NCBI GenBank assembly: GCA_964023275.1
Contig: OZ029929.1
Coordinates: 7,324,437 to 7,388,436 of the forward strand
DNA: 64,000 nt
Source: Norana najaformis
Lineage: Eukaryota > Annelida > Clitellata > Crassiclitellata > Hormogastridae
Direction: 5' to 3'
Under the pieces are notes generated by a model that was not told the DNA's origin, ran no database searches, and saw only the letters and a list, made by a program, of their open reading frames with translations. Every line of letters starts with the position of its first letter. Within the stretch, counting starts at the first letter, position 1. Positions 10,251-21,859 of the stretch are shown one piece after another. The translations under genes and the position numbers were made by a program.

Positions 10251-12942
10251 ATGGCGGAAGTGCACCTGATTGGTCAGCTAAAAGGAGCTAGTGGCTTCCC
10301 AGATCACAGTCTCTTCTGCAAATGGAAAATGGACATAGGTTAGTAATATCTCATCTCACCTCCCTGCACTTGTCATGCTGCTGTAAATATTGCTCCAGTT
10401 TGGTTGCCTTTTCCCTGGAAAACAATTGCCACTCTTGCACATGCGTGATTGACTGTAGCTGACAACTGTTAAAATTACTAAAGCTGTATGACTGTGCTTT
10501 CCACACAAAAGTAGCAAACGTGTATGTGTAATTGGGTAAAAGTACTACCAAATTGGAGAAATAATAATTTGTTGAAAGTAAAAGTATTTTCATTTTTTAA
10601 TAAGTCATCCAAGTAAAAGTGCTAAAACTTTTACTTAAGTACAGTAACCGTGTACGTTTACTTTATTACTGTTCGGCATTGAAACTTACTATATCTTGCC
10701 TTGGCTCATCCTACTACCCCAACCTTGGGCATCCTACTGCAGCTTACTCTGTTACTTTACTTTGCCTTACCTGTTATTTTTTACAGGAGACAGATGGAGA
10801 GTGTTGACAGGAGATTGCAAGGGTCAGACTCACCTGGACAACCCACAGACCGGAATTGGCACCAACTGGTCTTATCCCCTTGATATTCATTTAGCAGCCA
10901 AAGGGTTAACAGGTAATCGACTGACAGGATAGTTTCTAGTTTTATTTTCTTGTGTACTCATTTATCATCAATCTATGCAGGCCTGATGAGAAGGGGTTAT
11001 AGGTCGCTGTCCCTTGAAGGAACCTGGCAGTCCAGCAGTACGTTTTGTGTGCACTGCTGTCATGGGGTGCTTTTACATGTTGGGAAGATGTCACACAGGG
11101 CCTTTAAAGGTTGTTGCTCAGGGTCCATGCTGACTATTCATGCCCCTGGTTCTATGACGCTTTGAGAACTAATGTCTGAAACTATCAGACACTGCTGTTG
11201 CCAGACCTCTCATGAAAATAAAATGCATTGCAGCAAAGCACAATGGCTATGGTCAGGTTTGACTGATAGCCAGATAGTACTTTGATGAAATTATCTGGCA
11301 GTAGGGTATGAACATAATACTACACTGCTTAGTCAGCAAATTTTAAGGGAGCTTTTGTAAAGGAAATTTCCATGATCCATCGGGTTATTGGTTTGTTTCT
11401 GCATGCACAAATCTCATGCTGGATGGCATGCATGCACTGAACATATTGAACATGTGGTGGGTTTGGTGTGATTGGCTGGCAGCGCTCTGTGGGCAGATGG
11501 GCTGACGTTGACTGCGATTCTTTTCTGCGTACATTTTATCTCGTGGGCGCTTGTGCAGGGAAAAGTTAAGTCGACGTTGTGACGAGTCTTTGGAAAACTC
11601 ATGTCTGGCCTTGGCCACCAATTTAGTGGGAAATGGCTCTATCAGCAGATGCAAATGCATTGTAAGGGGGGCAAAGATTTTGTAGGGTGGTTTGTTGTGT
11701 GCTAAGTTCATTTAGTTATAATTTCAAAAATTAAATTATGCAAGATTTTTGGGCAAGATGACATTTTGGAACCTGGTCATTGTCAACTATGAAAGATTTC
11801 AACCATGGGTAGAGAAAAAAACAAGAACACATTTGTTTACACACCTTTGTAGCTCTCCTAAGGAGCGTAGTCTTTGGGCTTGAAGGCTCTTTTGTTTCAA
11901 GCATATACAGAAGACAACGATGCAACAACATAACATCTTTTTTAACGTTCACACTTACTGTGGCACTTACATTCTGGCCTTCGAAGGATGGAGGATGATT
12001 TGGCCTGAATTCCGTGGACAGCTTTCAACTTCTGACCAAGTGCAGCTTTGCTTAATTTCACTGTCCTTGTCAGTGTTGTATCCACAGCTGCCACCCAATA
12101 GGTGATGATTAGCATGCTTTGACATTATATAGGCAATGTCCATGAGCATTTGGGCTACTTAAATATTGTCTTTTAACGTTAGCTAAAGCATTAGTATGCC
12201 TTGACAGTCAATATCCATGATTATTCTGGCCACTTAATGACTTTATGACTTTTAACATTAGCACTAGCACCATGTTACTGTTTGCTCTTGCTGTGCCCTG
12301 TATCAGAACAGTATGGGCTCTTGGGCCTTCTCGGTAGCCGGTCAAAAGGTTTGGAATTCTCTGTCCAGTTCAGTTCTTTCTGCCAGTTCTTTGATGTCAT
12401 TCGGGTCTAAACTAAGGACACATCTCTTCCAATTTGGTTACCCACCATAACCTAGCTTCTGGTTTCTCTGACCTACTGGAATTCGACCTGGCTTCTCCAA
12501 TGGTTTACGATTTTTGGCTGCGATTTTGCCTGAAGCAACTATAGACTGATGCCTTAGGCATCGTGATAACGGCACTATAGAAGTCTTTAGATTAGATTAC
12601 TTTACTGTTCCTTACCTTATGTTTACAGGTGAACCACGACTGCATTTCCAGGTGTGGCACCAGGACTCAGATGGCCGAAATGAGCTTTACGGATACGGCT
12701 GCCTCTATCTTCCGCTGAATCCTGGCTTCCATTGTATTGATGTTGACATCTGGCGCCCCCAAGGTACCACTTGGGAACGACTGCGCAGGGTTTTCGTGGG
12801 AGGTTCACCCCAACTTCACAAACCAGAAGAAATCTACAATGATCCTGACCTCAGTCACCTGAGAACAGAGCCAATGGGAAAATTGCATCTTGAACTGACC
12901 ATAGTTACAAGGAACTTTGAGAAATATGGGGTTGTTCTTTAG
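10251..12942 (+). CDS. B9D2: B9 domain-containing protein 2 (three coding exons, 175 aa)
   Basis: B9D2 works with B9D1 and MKS1 in the B9 complex of the ciliary transition zone, which gates entry of membrane proteins into the cilium. Coding exons are 10,251-10,338, 10,787-10,912 and 12,629-12,942. All junctions are GT-AG and both introns interrupt after codon position 1, so the frame joins cleanly to 175 codons, the length I remember for human B9D2. The start reads [16 protein letters not shown], the conserved B9D2 N-terminus. Exon 2 carries [11 protein letters not shown] and [14 protein letters not shown]. Exon 3 carries [14 protein letters not shown], the YGYG turn, [11 protein letters not shown] and the C-terminal RNFEKYGV. 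The single B9 (C2-like) domain fills nearly the whole protein. Intron 2 contains a dead LINE fragment in the same orientation. No inactivating change is visible, so the gene looks functional. Confidence 0.96.
10480..10680. mobile_element. Possible hAT-like relic in B9D2 intron 1
   Basis: AAGTAAAAGT and ACTTTTACTTAAGTAC strings occur in both orientations within 200 bp, a composition common in hAT non-autonomous elements. Termini and target duplications could not be defined. Confidence 0.25.
12318..12600 (+). pseudogene. LINE fragment X2 in B9D2 intron 2
   Basis: A frame from about 12,334 reads [13 protein letters not shown], then [15 protein letters not shown], the end of a CR1/L2-type ORF2. 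It continues with CTGATGCCTTAGGCATCGTGATAACGGC and ends in a TTAGATTAGATTA tail. It is 5'-truncated and intronic, about 30 bases before the exon 3 acceptor. Confidence 0.8.
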
Positions 12943-13020
12943 CCTGTGACATTAGTAAGCTTTTGCGTAATCCTCTTATTATGAAGGAAAATTTATTTAA
13001 ATCTCCATTACTGTAATTAT

Positions 13021-13290
13021 ATAGTTGCATCAATATTATTGTTATTATTATCATCATCGTTATTATTACTATTATTATTATTAGTAGTAGTAGTATTAGT
13101 GTTATTATTATTACTATTTCAGAGAGATGTCACCAGCCTAAGCCTGTGAGATACGCACGATTCATACCAAAGATGATGAACAGATAATACTTGAGAATTT
13201 CTCTGGAATGACACATTGAACGCAAATTATTTTTATTTATTATTATTATTTCTATTAACGTAATTATTATCTTTATTCCATAAAATTATT
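13021..13290. repeat. ATT/TAT-rich trinucleotide tract in the B9D2 3' UTR
   Basis: Imperfect ATT, AGT and ATC trinucleotides between the stop codon and the poly(A) signal. Confidence 0.8.
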
Positions 13291-13600
13291 TGTTATTATT
13301 TTTTCTTATAATGATTGTAATCGTTATTTAAAGTTTATCAGAGGTGCATTCAAAAATTGAACTTGGAGGGTAAAGCTTTTGTGGAATCTGGGGTATAGTG
13401 ATAAAACAGTGATACAAAAAGTCAGCCTGTCAAGTTTAGAAATGGCGTATATCCAGTTACACCTCCTTGAATCCATCCCTGTTATTTTACAACTTTTTGG
13501 AAATTTGTTTCTGAGGATCATTGTACAGAGCTGTAATAATTACATGTAAATGTGCTGTATGTTTCATCATTTGTGCAAGTAAAGTGTGAGACGTTTTGTA

Positions 13601-13606
13601 AATAAA
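13601..13606 (+). terminator. B9D2: Poly(A) signal AATAAA of B9D2
   Basis: The first canonical AATAAA downstream of the B9D2 stop in a non-repetitive setting, implying a 3' UTR of about 0.65 kb. Confidence 0.6.
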
Positions 13607-13739
13607 GGCTCCAAATGTTTAGAAAACATTTTGTGGTTACAATTGCATGTACGTTGCAGTTGTTTATAATGCATACATGTAGTTGAATATTTATACAGAG
13701 CCTTTTAAGAAACTCTGAAGATGCTGAAGTAGTTTAGAT

Positions 13740-13964
13740 CAGTGGTTCTTAAAGCAAGGAAGTGGTTTATAACAAAGAATTACCTAATATTCAGGCAACG
13801 TCTTCTCTGTATTCCCTGTTGTTGCAGTTTGTCAAATGACATCCTAGTAGTCACATTTCTTCACATTTCTGGTAAGAATCGTTGGGTCGTAGGATGTCAG
13901 AGGTTCACTGTAAGGTTGACTCCGGTGATGCGGTTCCCAGGGTGAACTCCTTTGAGAACCACTG
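13740..13964. mobile_element. hAT-type MITE, 225 bp
   Basis: Terminal inverted repeats CAGTGGTTCTTAAAG at the left and CTTTGAGAACCACTG at the right, with one mismatch, resemble the CAGxGGTTCTCAAA ends of hAT transposons. The flanking octamers GTTTAGAT and GTTGACAT agree at 6 of 8 positions, as expected for an aged 8-bp target-site duplication. The interior has no transposase frame, so the element is non-autonomous. Confidence 0.8.
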
Positions 13965-14117
13965 GTTGACATCACAATGGATTTCCTGTTGAACAACATG
14001 TAATCTGGACTCAGTTAAGATCAGATTGCTGTCTTGTTATCATGTTTTTGGCAATAGGTGAGATGTATCTCCAAACTGCTGTTTGATTAAATGTAACATG
14101 AAACAATATCTGTGTGT

Positions 14118-14275
14118 AGCTGTCATCTAATCTAATCTAAAGACTACTATAGCGCCGTTGTCATAAGGCCCAAGGCATCAGTCGATGGTCGCTTCAACTG
14201 AAAATCATAGTCAAAATCCGTTGGAGAAGCCGGGTCGAATTCCGATAGGTCAGAGAAACCAGAAGGCTGGCGTCT
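14118..14275 (-). pseudogene. LINE fragment X3 (3' tail)
   Basis: Reverse complement of the X-family tail: CTAATCTAATCTAAAGAC at its end, then CAAGGCATCAGTCGATGGTCG and GGAGAAGCCGGGTCGAATTC, closely matching inverted 12,450-12,600. Confidence 0.75.
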
Positions 14276-15690
14276 ATAATGCAGCATTTTTATCAATCTG
14301 TTTCCCAATCATAACAGTTTACTTGTGGCATGGTGGGTACGTGGGGGCCTACTATCGTGGTGTGCTGCCCATGAAGCTAAAATGGATGTACTTAGTGCAT
14401 GCATGTATGTATGTATGTGTGTATGTATGTATGTATGTATGTGTGCATGCATATGTATGTGGCTAGAACCTAATATAGCGTCTTAAGCAGAAAATCTCGC
14501 CTAGTGGGCCTAAGAAACCCGTTCATCAGCCCCACATCTGCAAACGCCGGTGGCCATACATGACTCCCGGTCACATGACTTGGCACCGAGCCAGTGAATG
14601 ATTTACGGATCCATATAAACAGAGGTAGGGTGGTATGTGAAGATACAAGCAGAAACATGTACAGTGGTAAACATAAATACAGGTAGAAAGACAGTGCAGT
14701 GACTTACAGAAACACAGTTCAAAGTACAAAGCAGGTAGCCTATGACTATTTATAGGTGTCTATAAATAACGGTACAATGGTTCCTAGAAAGGCAGAGAAA
14801 CACATTGTGGTAAATATAGACACAAAAATACTTCCTACTATTTGTAGAGAGAGAGAGAGAGATACAGGGATTCATAGCGATACACATAGAGATACGCACA
14901 GTGTTAAATAGATATACAAAGAGCTGCCTACTGTTTGTAGGTGTCTATAAATTGAGATAGGCCTACAGTGATTTAGAGAGATACAAATAGAGTGACACTA
15001 ACCGCTGTAAATGGGGTCTACACAGACGAACACAAGTTAATATTATATGACCTTGAGCTAGAGTCGCACTCTAGCGAGCTGTGCTAGAACGAGTACATCA
15101 GGTGTACTCAACGAGTTAATAATGAACGGGTGGGAGATGGAGAGACAGGATACGCCGAGGCTAAGAAAAAGCATTATGTGTTGGCCTACATTACTTGCAC
15201 TTTTTCCGTAATTATCCTGTTTTCGATCCGTCAGAAGTTGAAAAACGTCGTTTTATCATCAAGCCAGTAAAACATAATTTTTTTGTAGTATTTCACATGA
15301 GAAAGGCGATATAAACTTGTGTAATCTAGTGCTTCACAAGAGGCGAATATTACGATTACGATCGGAATTTGGCTTGACGTTATTGTTAAAAATTAATTGC
15401 AAAATTATAAAATTTCTTAGATTTTTGGTGGAATTTTGACAAGAGTTGATTAAAAATCCCATTCATTGCGCATGTATCAACTACAGAAACATTAATCGAG
15501 AATAAACAGTTTTAAACTAATTTAATGGAGTAACCCAGTACCTTGCTCTGATTAGTTGTCCAAAAAACTGGTCGGCGACAGTTTGTATTGACAAAAACCA
15601 ACTGGCGCAACTGCTTCGTCGTGTTAGCTTAAGGAACGACTCTGTTTCAGTGGACTGATCTTCTGCATATTTATTTGCGTGATGTCTATA
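14276..15690. other. Intergenic region between B9D2 and ZFAND
   Basis: Contains a (GTAT)n tract at about 14,400-14,460 and loosely repeated GATACA/CACAGT blocks from 14,640 to 15,000. No coding exon is seen. Confidence 0.45.
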
Positions 15691-15692
15691 TT

Positions 15693-15842
15693 CAGACAAA
15701 GCGAATTGCAGTAGTCTAGTTTTGCATGGACTATGGATGGGCGATGGTAGATGCGGTTTTGAAGGCAAGCACAGGAGGGCGAATTCTGCAAAGGTCACGG
15801 ATATTCATAAAGCAAGAGCGGGAAAGATTGGTGATATGATCT
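15693..15842 (-). pseudogene. Internal fragment of the L2-like LINE
   Basis: About 140 bp nearly identical to 6,200-6,335 of the complete element (for example GTTTTGCATGGACTATGGATG and GCGGGAAAGAT), in the same minus orientation. It lies directly beside a different LINE fragment, with no recognisable 5' or 3' end of its own. Confidence 0.85.
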
Positions 15843-15844
15843 CA

Positions 15845-16062
15845 TGTACTCTCAGTCTTGTAATTGTAATTGTAATCTGACATTTATAAAGCGCCACTTC
15901 AAGAATAGACTTATCAGAGGCGCTCCCGATCCGAACCAGTGAGACCACTGACAAATAATACAGACTTAGGCGCTTGCGAAACTGCGGAAGCGACAAACTG
16001 AGGAATTCAAGTTGGAGCTCTCGGGAAAGGCGATTCCAGCTAGGCAAAGCTTCTAGACTGTT
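15845..16062 (-). pseudogene. LINE fragment Z1 (3' end)
   Basis: The minus strand encodes SWNRLSRELQLEFLSLSLPQFRKRL, a WNRLP-type end of non-LTR ORF2. It is followed by a tail with GGCGCTTTATAAATGTCAGATTACAATTACAA. The copies at 24,960 and 52,310 are close relatives in the same orientation. Confidence 0.85.
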
Positions 16063-17312
16063 GTATCCTCATTTATATTAACTTTCTAGCACAGACTTTT
16101 CTTCCGTTTCTTTTGAATAAGATATCTTTAAACTTTGTGCAACACATCTTACAGTCTGGTCGTGGAATGCTTAATATTAATGTAATGTAAACAGCTTATG
16201 TTCGTAGTATGGCGCTAAATAAGTGACACTCAGTTAAATAGTCCAGCAAGTGGCCGCTGCTATTTATAGCGTCCTATCGTAGGTGCTCTTTGGCATCACG
16301 TGTCTAGTCAGCTTCGGTTATTATTAAGGAGTGTCCGTGTTAGAACAGGTCATTTGTGTAATTGTGCGTTACGATTTCTTACACTGAGAATTGTATCAAA
16401 TCTAGGCGGTCTTTCTGGACAAAAGTCACTTATAAAGTCGAGTTTTAAAGGTGAGATTGGTTAACTGTGGTGTTAGACTGATTTGCAAAGTCGTTGTGAT
16501 GGTTTTCGTTGTTTGATGAACATTTGGTACCGTGGTACAATACAGCCTTGCCTCGGTCGCCATCTTTGGTGACAGCGCATTTGGGAACAAAAGTTAATGC
16601 ATTTCGACTTAATTAACTTAACGATTTGTGGGGTTCCATCGAATTTGGTCGTATATTTATTGTGGAATATCGATTCAGTGGATAATTCTTTTTTGATTCG
16701 CTGAATAGTCTATTGAATCATCGATTTTTTCGTTTGTGGCGACTTAAAATCGAAGCCAGTAAGGTGTATTTATTATTATTACGAAAATTTGTAACGCGCA
16801 GAAACTCGCAGAGTATTGTGAATCAGTAGTAACTGGCCCGTAATTATTTATGGTGTGCGGCTGCATTTCTAAGCCGATTTGCGTCATATCCGTTGATAGA
16901 TGTCATCCACCGTTAACCCCTACAATTGTTACAAAGTTCAACAAATACCAGTTTTCTTTAAGAGCTGTTTTTGTTCCAGCATTAATTAGTAAGCATTGGT
17001 AAGCACTTGGAAGTTCTTGAAAGTTCACCTGTGTACACAATTATGTGAAGAGATTTGTTTTCCTTTCGTTGTAACTCCCACACAGTCAGTCAATGTTTGA
17101 AACAGATTTCTTGGGAAGCATCTTTATTTGTTAAACAATTTAAGATTTATTTTTGACCATTGGTTTTAAATGTGTAGGTGTCTTTATTGGTAAAGTAAGA
17201 TATGGTAGTGATTGAAGTGTAAATGAGACGTATTACTCAAATAAAATGAATCTGTAGGCCAAAATGTGAATATGACAGTAGCAGTTGTACGAATTTTTCT
17301 TTTCATGTGTAG
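16063..17312. promoter_or_regulatory. 5' flanking region of ZFAND
   Basis: The first coding exon begins only three bases after a splice acceptor (TTTTCATGTGTAG), so a non-coding 5' exon should lie upstream. A candidate promoter core is GCCATCTTTGG at about 16,559-16,569, the reverse of a YY1-like motif often near start sites. The 5' exon itself could not be delimited. Confidence 0.4.
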
Positions 17313-17315
17313 AAA

Positions 17316-20300
17316 ATGTCGTTCGATAATAGAAGCTCAACACTGGATGGAAGTGGAAGCAATCCCGAAATGCAGTCGCAGTCACCTCCACTGTGCAAGG
17401 CTGGATGTGGTTTCTACGGCAGCGCGATGCAGGAGGGCTTGTGTTCGAAATGTCACAAGGACAAAGTCAAGCGCCTCCAACCAACATCGTCCCAGACGCC
17501 TTCTGTCGCCCGAGGCCCTAGTCCTACCGGTTTGTGGTGTAAATCCTTTGCCTTGTAATAAATACACTAGAAACATGATTAATGCTGTGTTTGGGAGCCT
17601 ATCAAGAACTACTTATAATGAGGTCATATTATAAAGAGTTTATTTTCTGTGGGTGGATTAATTTTGGGATACATGTCTCCTACTGTGCTATATCAGAATC
17701 TGTGTTATAATCAAGCATGTTATAAGGAGTCTCAGGTGTAGGTTACCATATCAGATTATAGTGCTAGGGTGTAATGTGTAAGCGGAATGTGTAAGTGTAG
17801 TGTGTAAGCGGAGTGTAGAAACCTTCTCTCGCTGACAAATTTCTCCCAGTGAGGTGCATTTCACCGAACACTTCCCCTGCATACAGGTCTTTCTCAGTTC
17901 TAACCATAAATAACACCATGTGGGTAACTGTTGGGTTAGTCCTTATGAAGCACCATACTGGTAGCAGATGACAATAGCTGTCCAACAGTTGGAACCTCTT
18001 GCCTTAACATTTCCATGTAAAGCTCCTATGTTCCACGACGATGAGGATGTAGGTGAGATGCTCATTTCCTTGTCTTGAACCCTTGAGAAAAGCAATGGAT
18101 GAATCCCAAGGTCATGGACATGAGGCCAGTGCATTGCAGGACTTACCATTTACTTCCCAGGTCATACCAGTTCCAAATTATACTGCATGGTGACAGAGGC
18201 ACAGTGTGTGCAGACAACTTGCTTAGGGTCGTTATGCAGAGTTGAACCGGCAACCACATTTACATTGCTCAACAGCTAATTGTTGGAGTCAGCTTTTGCT
18301 CAAAGAATTGAACCCAGGATGCTATGGGGGATCGGTTGGCCACCATTCCATATATGTGACATCAGCTTTTAATCCAGTTGGTTAACTCTTCCACAGTAGT
18401 TTCATTTCTCACAGCAAATAGTCCATTTTCAGATAGTTCCAGTTATTAAGGTTATCAAATAGTCCGTTGTAAGATATTCTCCATTTACCAGTGCAGTCAA
18501 GTAGCTGACTATCAGACTGTCCCAGCTAGATAGTCCCAGCTATCAAATTCAGACAACACATTTTCGGGTGGTTCAACAAATGGCCGGTTTCATATATTCA
18601 TGGTTATTATTTGATAATTATTTCTGCATTTATTAAGCACCACAATCTATTGATTAAGCATCAATCAATGGCATTGTTAATTGTGAGCAAAGGACTTGCC
18701 CAGGGTCCCTACACAGTAACTGTCTCAGGCAAGGCTACCATTAACACTACCATTAACTGTTGGATATTCCCAATATATTAGAGTTATCAAATAGTCCCTT
18801 GTCAGACAGTCTGAAGAAGTTTGTGTTGATTGTATCTTAAATTTGCCGCAGATGTTTGTAAAGTAAACTGTCTGCTTATCAGTTGAGGATGTTGTAGCAA
18901 CTGTATGGTGTTACTGTGTGTTTCACTGGTTTGCCCTGTGGACATCTATCAGATAGTCCTGGTTATTAAATAGTAGCTGTGTTCAGTAGAATGCATATAC
19001 TGTTATCAGATTGGGCCAGGGATCCGTGTTTAAGAAATGATATAATGAGATGTGAGGGTATTTGTGTGGAAACCTGTGTGAATAGTCTGGTAAACAAGGA
19101 AGTTGACTGGTTCTGACTCAAAGCATTGTGCCTTGCAGGTTGCTGATGCATTTCAGTCTGAAAATCTGATGCATAAGTAGCTTTGTGTGCAGTTCTTGTT
19201 TGTCTGTTTGTGTTTCTTTCTGTGCCTGTTCATACTTGTCTTTGTAGATACCTGGTTATGTGGGTTTGGGTGTCTGTTTAGCTATGGGTGTCTTGATGTC
19301 TACTCTGATCTGTAAGGTTCTGTAACACTGCTGTAATAATGCACAAATATTGATGCTTACTTCTAAGTCAGATTAATTTATGTGACTATGCATTTCATCT
19401 AGAAAGATGATTCAGAGAGATATGAAAATTACCCTGAGGAACTTTTTGTACAGTGATGAATGTTTTATTTTTATTATTCCTGCATTTATTGAGCACCACT
19501 CTGTAATGACTAAGCATCAGTTGATGGCACTGAGCAATTGTTAGAGAGGACTTGCCGAAGGTCCTTACACAGTAGCCTCCTCGAGGAAGGTTGAAACTCG
19601 TACTGTCCACGTAACGAACTGATTGCTCTGACCATTCAGTCACCATAAAGATAGTTTTGCTCCATCAACAAATTGTGACGTTTGCAAAACGCTCTTGTAG
19701 TACTACTTCATTTTGATTAGATTTTAGCTTACTGGCCTTTTTATTAGGTTAACAACTTGGATATTGCTTCTTTTTCATTGCTTGCTGTTTTTCTTATAGC
19801 CCAAACTGATGATAGGTCTTTGCTGCCCAGTTCATCAATATCGTCGTCATCATCATCATCATCCTCGAGCCTACCTTCTTCAAATGTCGATGTTGTTCTG
19901 GAGGCTTCTGGAGGAACAGACTCAACCGTCGAAAACAAGGCAGCTGCTAGCAATGTCTCTGTACAGACTTCATCAGGTATGGTCAAGTGGTCAACGAATT
20001 TATCATTTTCACAATGATTCTTAATTACTCCATGTTCGTGTGTTGGAGGTTGATATAACAGTTATTGGAGCATGCCATTATTTACAGTGCTGTGCTATGC
20101 TTAAAAATTTTAAATCCTTTATGACTGTGTTTACTCCACCTAGTTTTCTGTTGGTCATCTTCTCCAGTCCTTGTTTACTGTTTTTTGTAAAGCTCACTGT
20201 TATGTTTATTTATATAGCACTACTATCTAAGGACCGCAGCATGAGTGTGACATGGTAGCCAATTGGTTTGCGCACTCACCTTTCAATTGTGTGGCTTCGA

Positions 20301-21859
20301 CCCTCCCATGAGATGGTTACTGTGTGAGGATTTGAGAAAGTCCTTCATGCAGTTTTGCTTAGTAACATCAGTCAATGGTTTGTCAGTAAAAAGTGGCACT
20401 TAATAAATACATAAATAATAATAATAGTATTGGTCGATGGTGCTAAGCAATTGTGTTTGAAGCATATGGTCAAGGTCCTTGCAGAGAAATCATCAAATGG
20501 GAGGCTTGAACTCATACTCTTCACACTGTGGCAAGCGTTCAGACAGTTGGCCACCCTGTCAACAGCAGTTCTCTTCATGTGAAATGTGTGTGACAGGTCA
20601 GCCAAAGCACATTCTGCAATTTTGAAAGAGGCAGACCAGTACATGTTGCCCTTTGGCCTGAGCTCCATTTTGCTACCATGAGAATTATAAAGAAGGTCTT
20701 CAAGATTCTTCCAAAGCACTACTTGTCAAAGTTGTTTACTTTTTTAGTGTGTGGATTCCACGATAGTCCATTCTTGCAGCCTTGCAACGTTTATATGCTT
20801 ATAGGTTGAGTTCATTATGTACGTAATCCAAATCTTTTTAATACATAGTGTGCAGCTTTGCTATTGCTGGCCCTGCTTCCTGGAATGACTTATCTGCAGA
20901 CCTTTGATGTTAGCTTCTCTCCATCTCCCCTTCCTTCTTCCATAAGCGCTTGAAGACCGTGTTATTCTCCAGTTCTGGAATGACGGGCGGGAGCTCCTCT
21001 GACGAGGCTGACTTGAAGCGGCGCTTTACAAATTTACGATTATGATTGCAATGTGCAGCATGTTCTCAAAGGGTTACAGATAATGTTCATCATCTTTTGT
21101 TAGCAGATAAAGCTGAAGAAAAGGCACCCGATTCGGACACAGCTTCAGCCACCTCAGAGGGTGTAGAAGCGAGCACAGGAAAGCCCAAGAAGAACCGATG
21201 CCTTGTATGCAACAAGAAAGTAGGACTTACTGGTAAGGGTTACGCTATTTGTGCGTGCTGAGCATATTATTTTGGTCTCTGGTTTACCAGTTACTTCAGT
21301 TGGAACTTTCCTGGATAATTATGTTTGTTCATAATTGAATTCGGAACTTAGGTCCTTACAGCATATATGAGGTCGTTATTCACCTGTGATTTGTGGTCTC
21401 CCGAGTTTGGTACTTTGATGACTGCTGTACAGTTTGGTACTTTGACTTCTGTGCAGTTTGGTACTTTGACTGCTGTATAGTTTGGTACTTTGACTGCTGT
21501 ACAGCTTAACACAGTTTTTTTTTGGCATTTTACTGCATGTCGTTACTTAGCTATGTGTGAGATTCACTGAGCAAGCCTAGAGAAAGAACATTAATTATGC
21601 TTCTGTTGTTCTAAATCATAAAATTCAGTTATCTAGCTTATAAAATTAAAACAAAAACATGTTACTCCTTCTATTTTTCCTGTTAGATGAGGGTTTGTTT
21701 GTTCTTGTAGGATTTGGGTGTCGGTGTGGTGGTCTTTTCTGCAGCACACACAGGTACTCTGATCTACACAACTGTGCGTTCGACTACAAGGAACACGCGC
21801 AGGACCAGATACGCAAGAACAATCCTGTGGTCGTTGGAAACAAGATAACGAAGATATAG
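17316..21859 (+). CDS. ZFAND5/6-like: AN1/A20 zinc-finger protein, ZFAND5/6 type (four coding exons, 222 aa)
   Basis: ZFAND5/6 proteins bind ubiquitin chains through an A20 finger and help deliver ubiquitinated substrates for turnover. Coding exons are 17,316-17,529, 19,800-19,976, 21,104-21,232 and 21,711-21,859. All introns follow codon position 1 and the joined frame is open to TAG. The A20 finger uses Cys27, Cys31, Cys43 and Cys46 ([20 protein letters not shown]). A Ser-rich low-complexity linker follows, with a run of serines from a TCA/TCG repeat. The AN1 finger uses Cys163, Cys166, Cys177, Cys179, Cys184, His187, His193 and Cys195 and includes [14 protein letters not shown]. The C-terminus [13 protein letters not shown] is the conserved family ending. 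The single gene may represent the common ancestor of vertebrate ZFAND5 and ZFAND6, so I give a joint symbol. A tandem TAGCAG acceptor at exon 3 allows a form one residue shorter. Confidence 0.95.
18030..18260 (-). mobile_element. tRNA-derived SINE, family B, copy 1 (ZFAND intron 1)
   Basis: Parallels 23,640-23,900: both contain CATGGGGCCAGTGCA-like, CTTCCCAGNTCATACCAGT and ACAACTTGC blocks in the same order. The copy is diverged. A separate tRNA-like string (GGTGGCCAACCG and GGGTTCAATTC on the minus strand) lies just beyond, at 18,310-18,350. Confidence 0.65.
18616..18790 (-). mobile_element. SINE family A, copy 1, partial (ZFAND intron 1)
   Basis: Shares TTCTGCATTTATTAAGCACCAC, the CATCAATCAATGGCA block and GGTCCCTACACAGTAACTGTC with the copies at 19,476 and 28,630. 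The tRNA-like head is degraded. Confidence 0.7.
19476..19650 (-). mobile_element. SINE family A, copy 2 (ZFAND intron 1)
   Basis: On the minus strand a tRNA-like head has A-box TGGTCAGAGCAATCAG and B-box GAGTTTCAACCTTCC. The shared body follows and ends ...TGGTGCTCAATAAATGCA. It sits about 150 bases upstream of the exon 2 acceptor. Confidence 0.75.
20240..20405 (+). mobile_element. SINE family A, copy 3 (ZFAND intron 2)
   Basis: Plus-oriented copy: A-box TGGTAGCCAATTGG, B-box GGCTTCGACCCTCCC, then the family body and an end reading GTGGCACTTAATAAATAC. It is tail-to-tail with copy 4, giving an inverted pair. Confidence 0.75.
20406..20575 (-). mobile_element. SINE family A, copy 4 (ZFAND intron 2)
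   Basis: Minus-oriented copy: head GGTGGCCAACTG, B-box GAGTTCAAGCCTCCC, body with AAGGACCTTGACC, and an end running into AATA repeats at 20,400-20,440. It faces copy 3. Confidence 0.75.
21101..21106 (+). promoter_or_regulatory. Tandem splice acceptor TAGCAG at ZFAND exon 3
   Basis: AG dinucleotides end at 21,103 and 21,106. The upstream intron ends after codon position 1, so either acceptor keeps the frame; the difference is a single Ala immediately before Asp-Lys. Confidence 0.7.
21403..21506. repeat. 24-bp tandem repeat in ZFAND intron 3, four copies
   Basis: Four copies of a GTTTGGTACTTTGACTGCTG-containing unit with minor variants (GATGACTGC, GACTTCTGTGC). Confidence 0.9.

Noticed and set aside
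17266-17634. 122-codon frame overlapping ZFAND exon 1 in another phase
   Set aside because: It shadows the true exon, whose frame carries the A20 zinc-finger cysteines and joins correctly to later exons.
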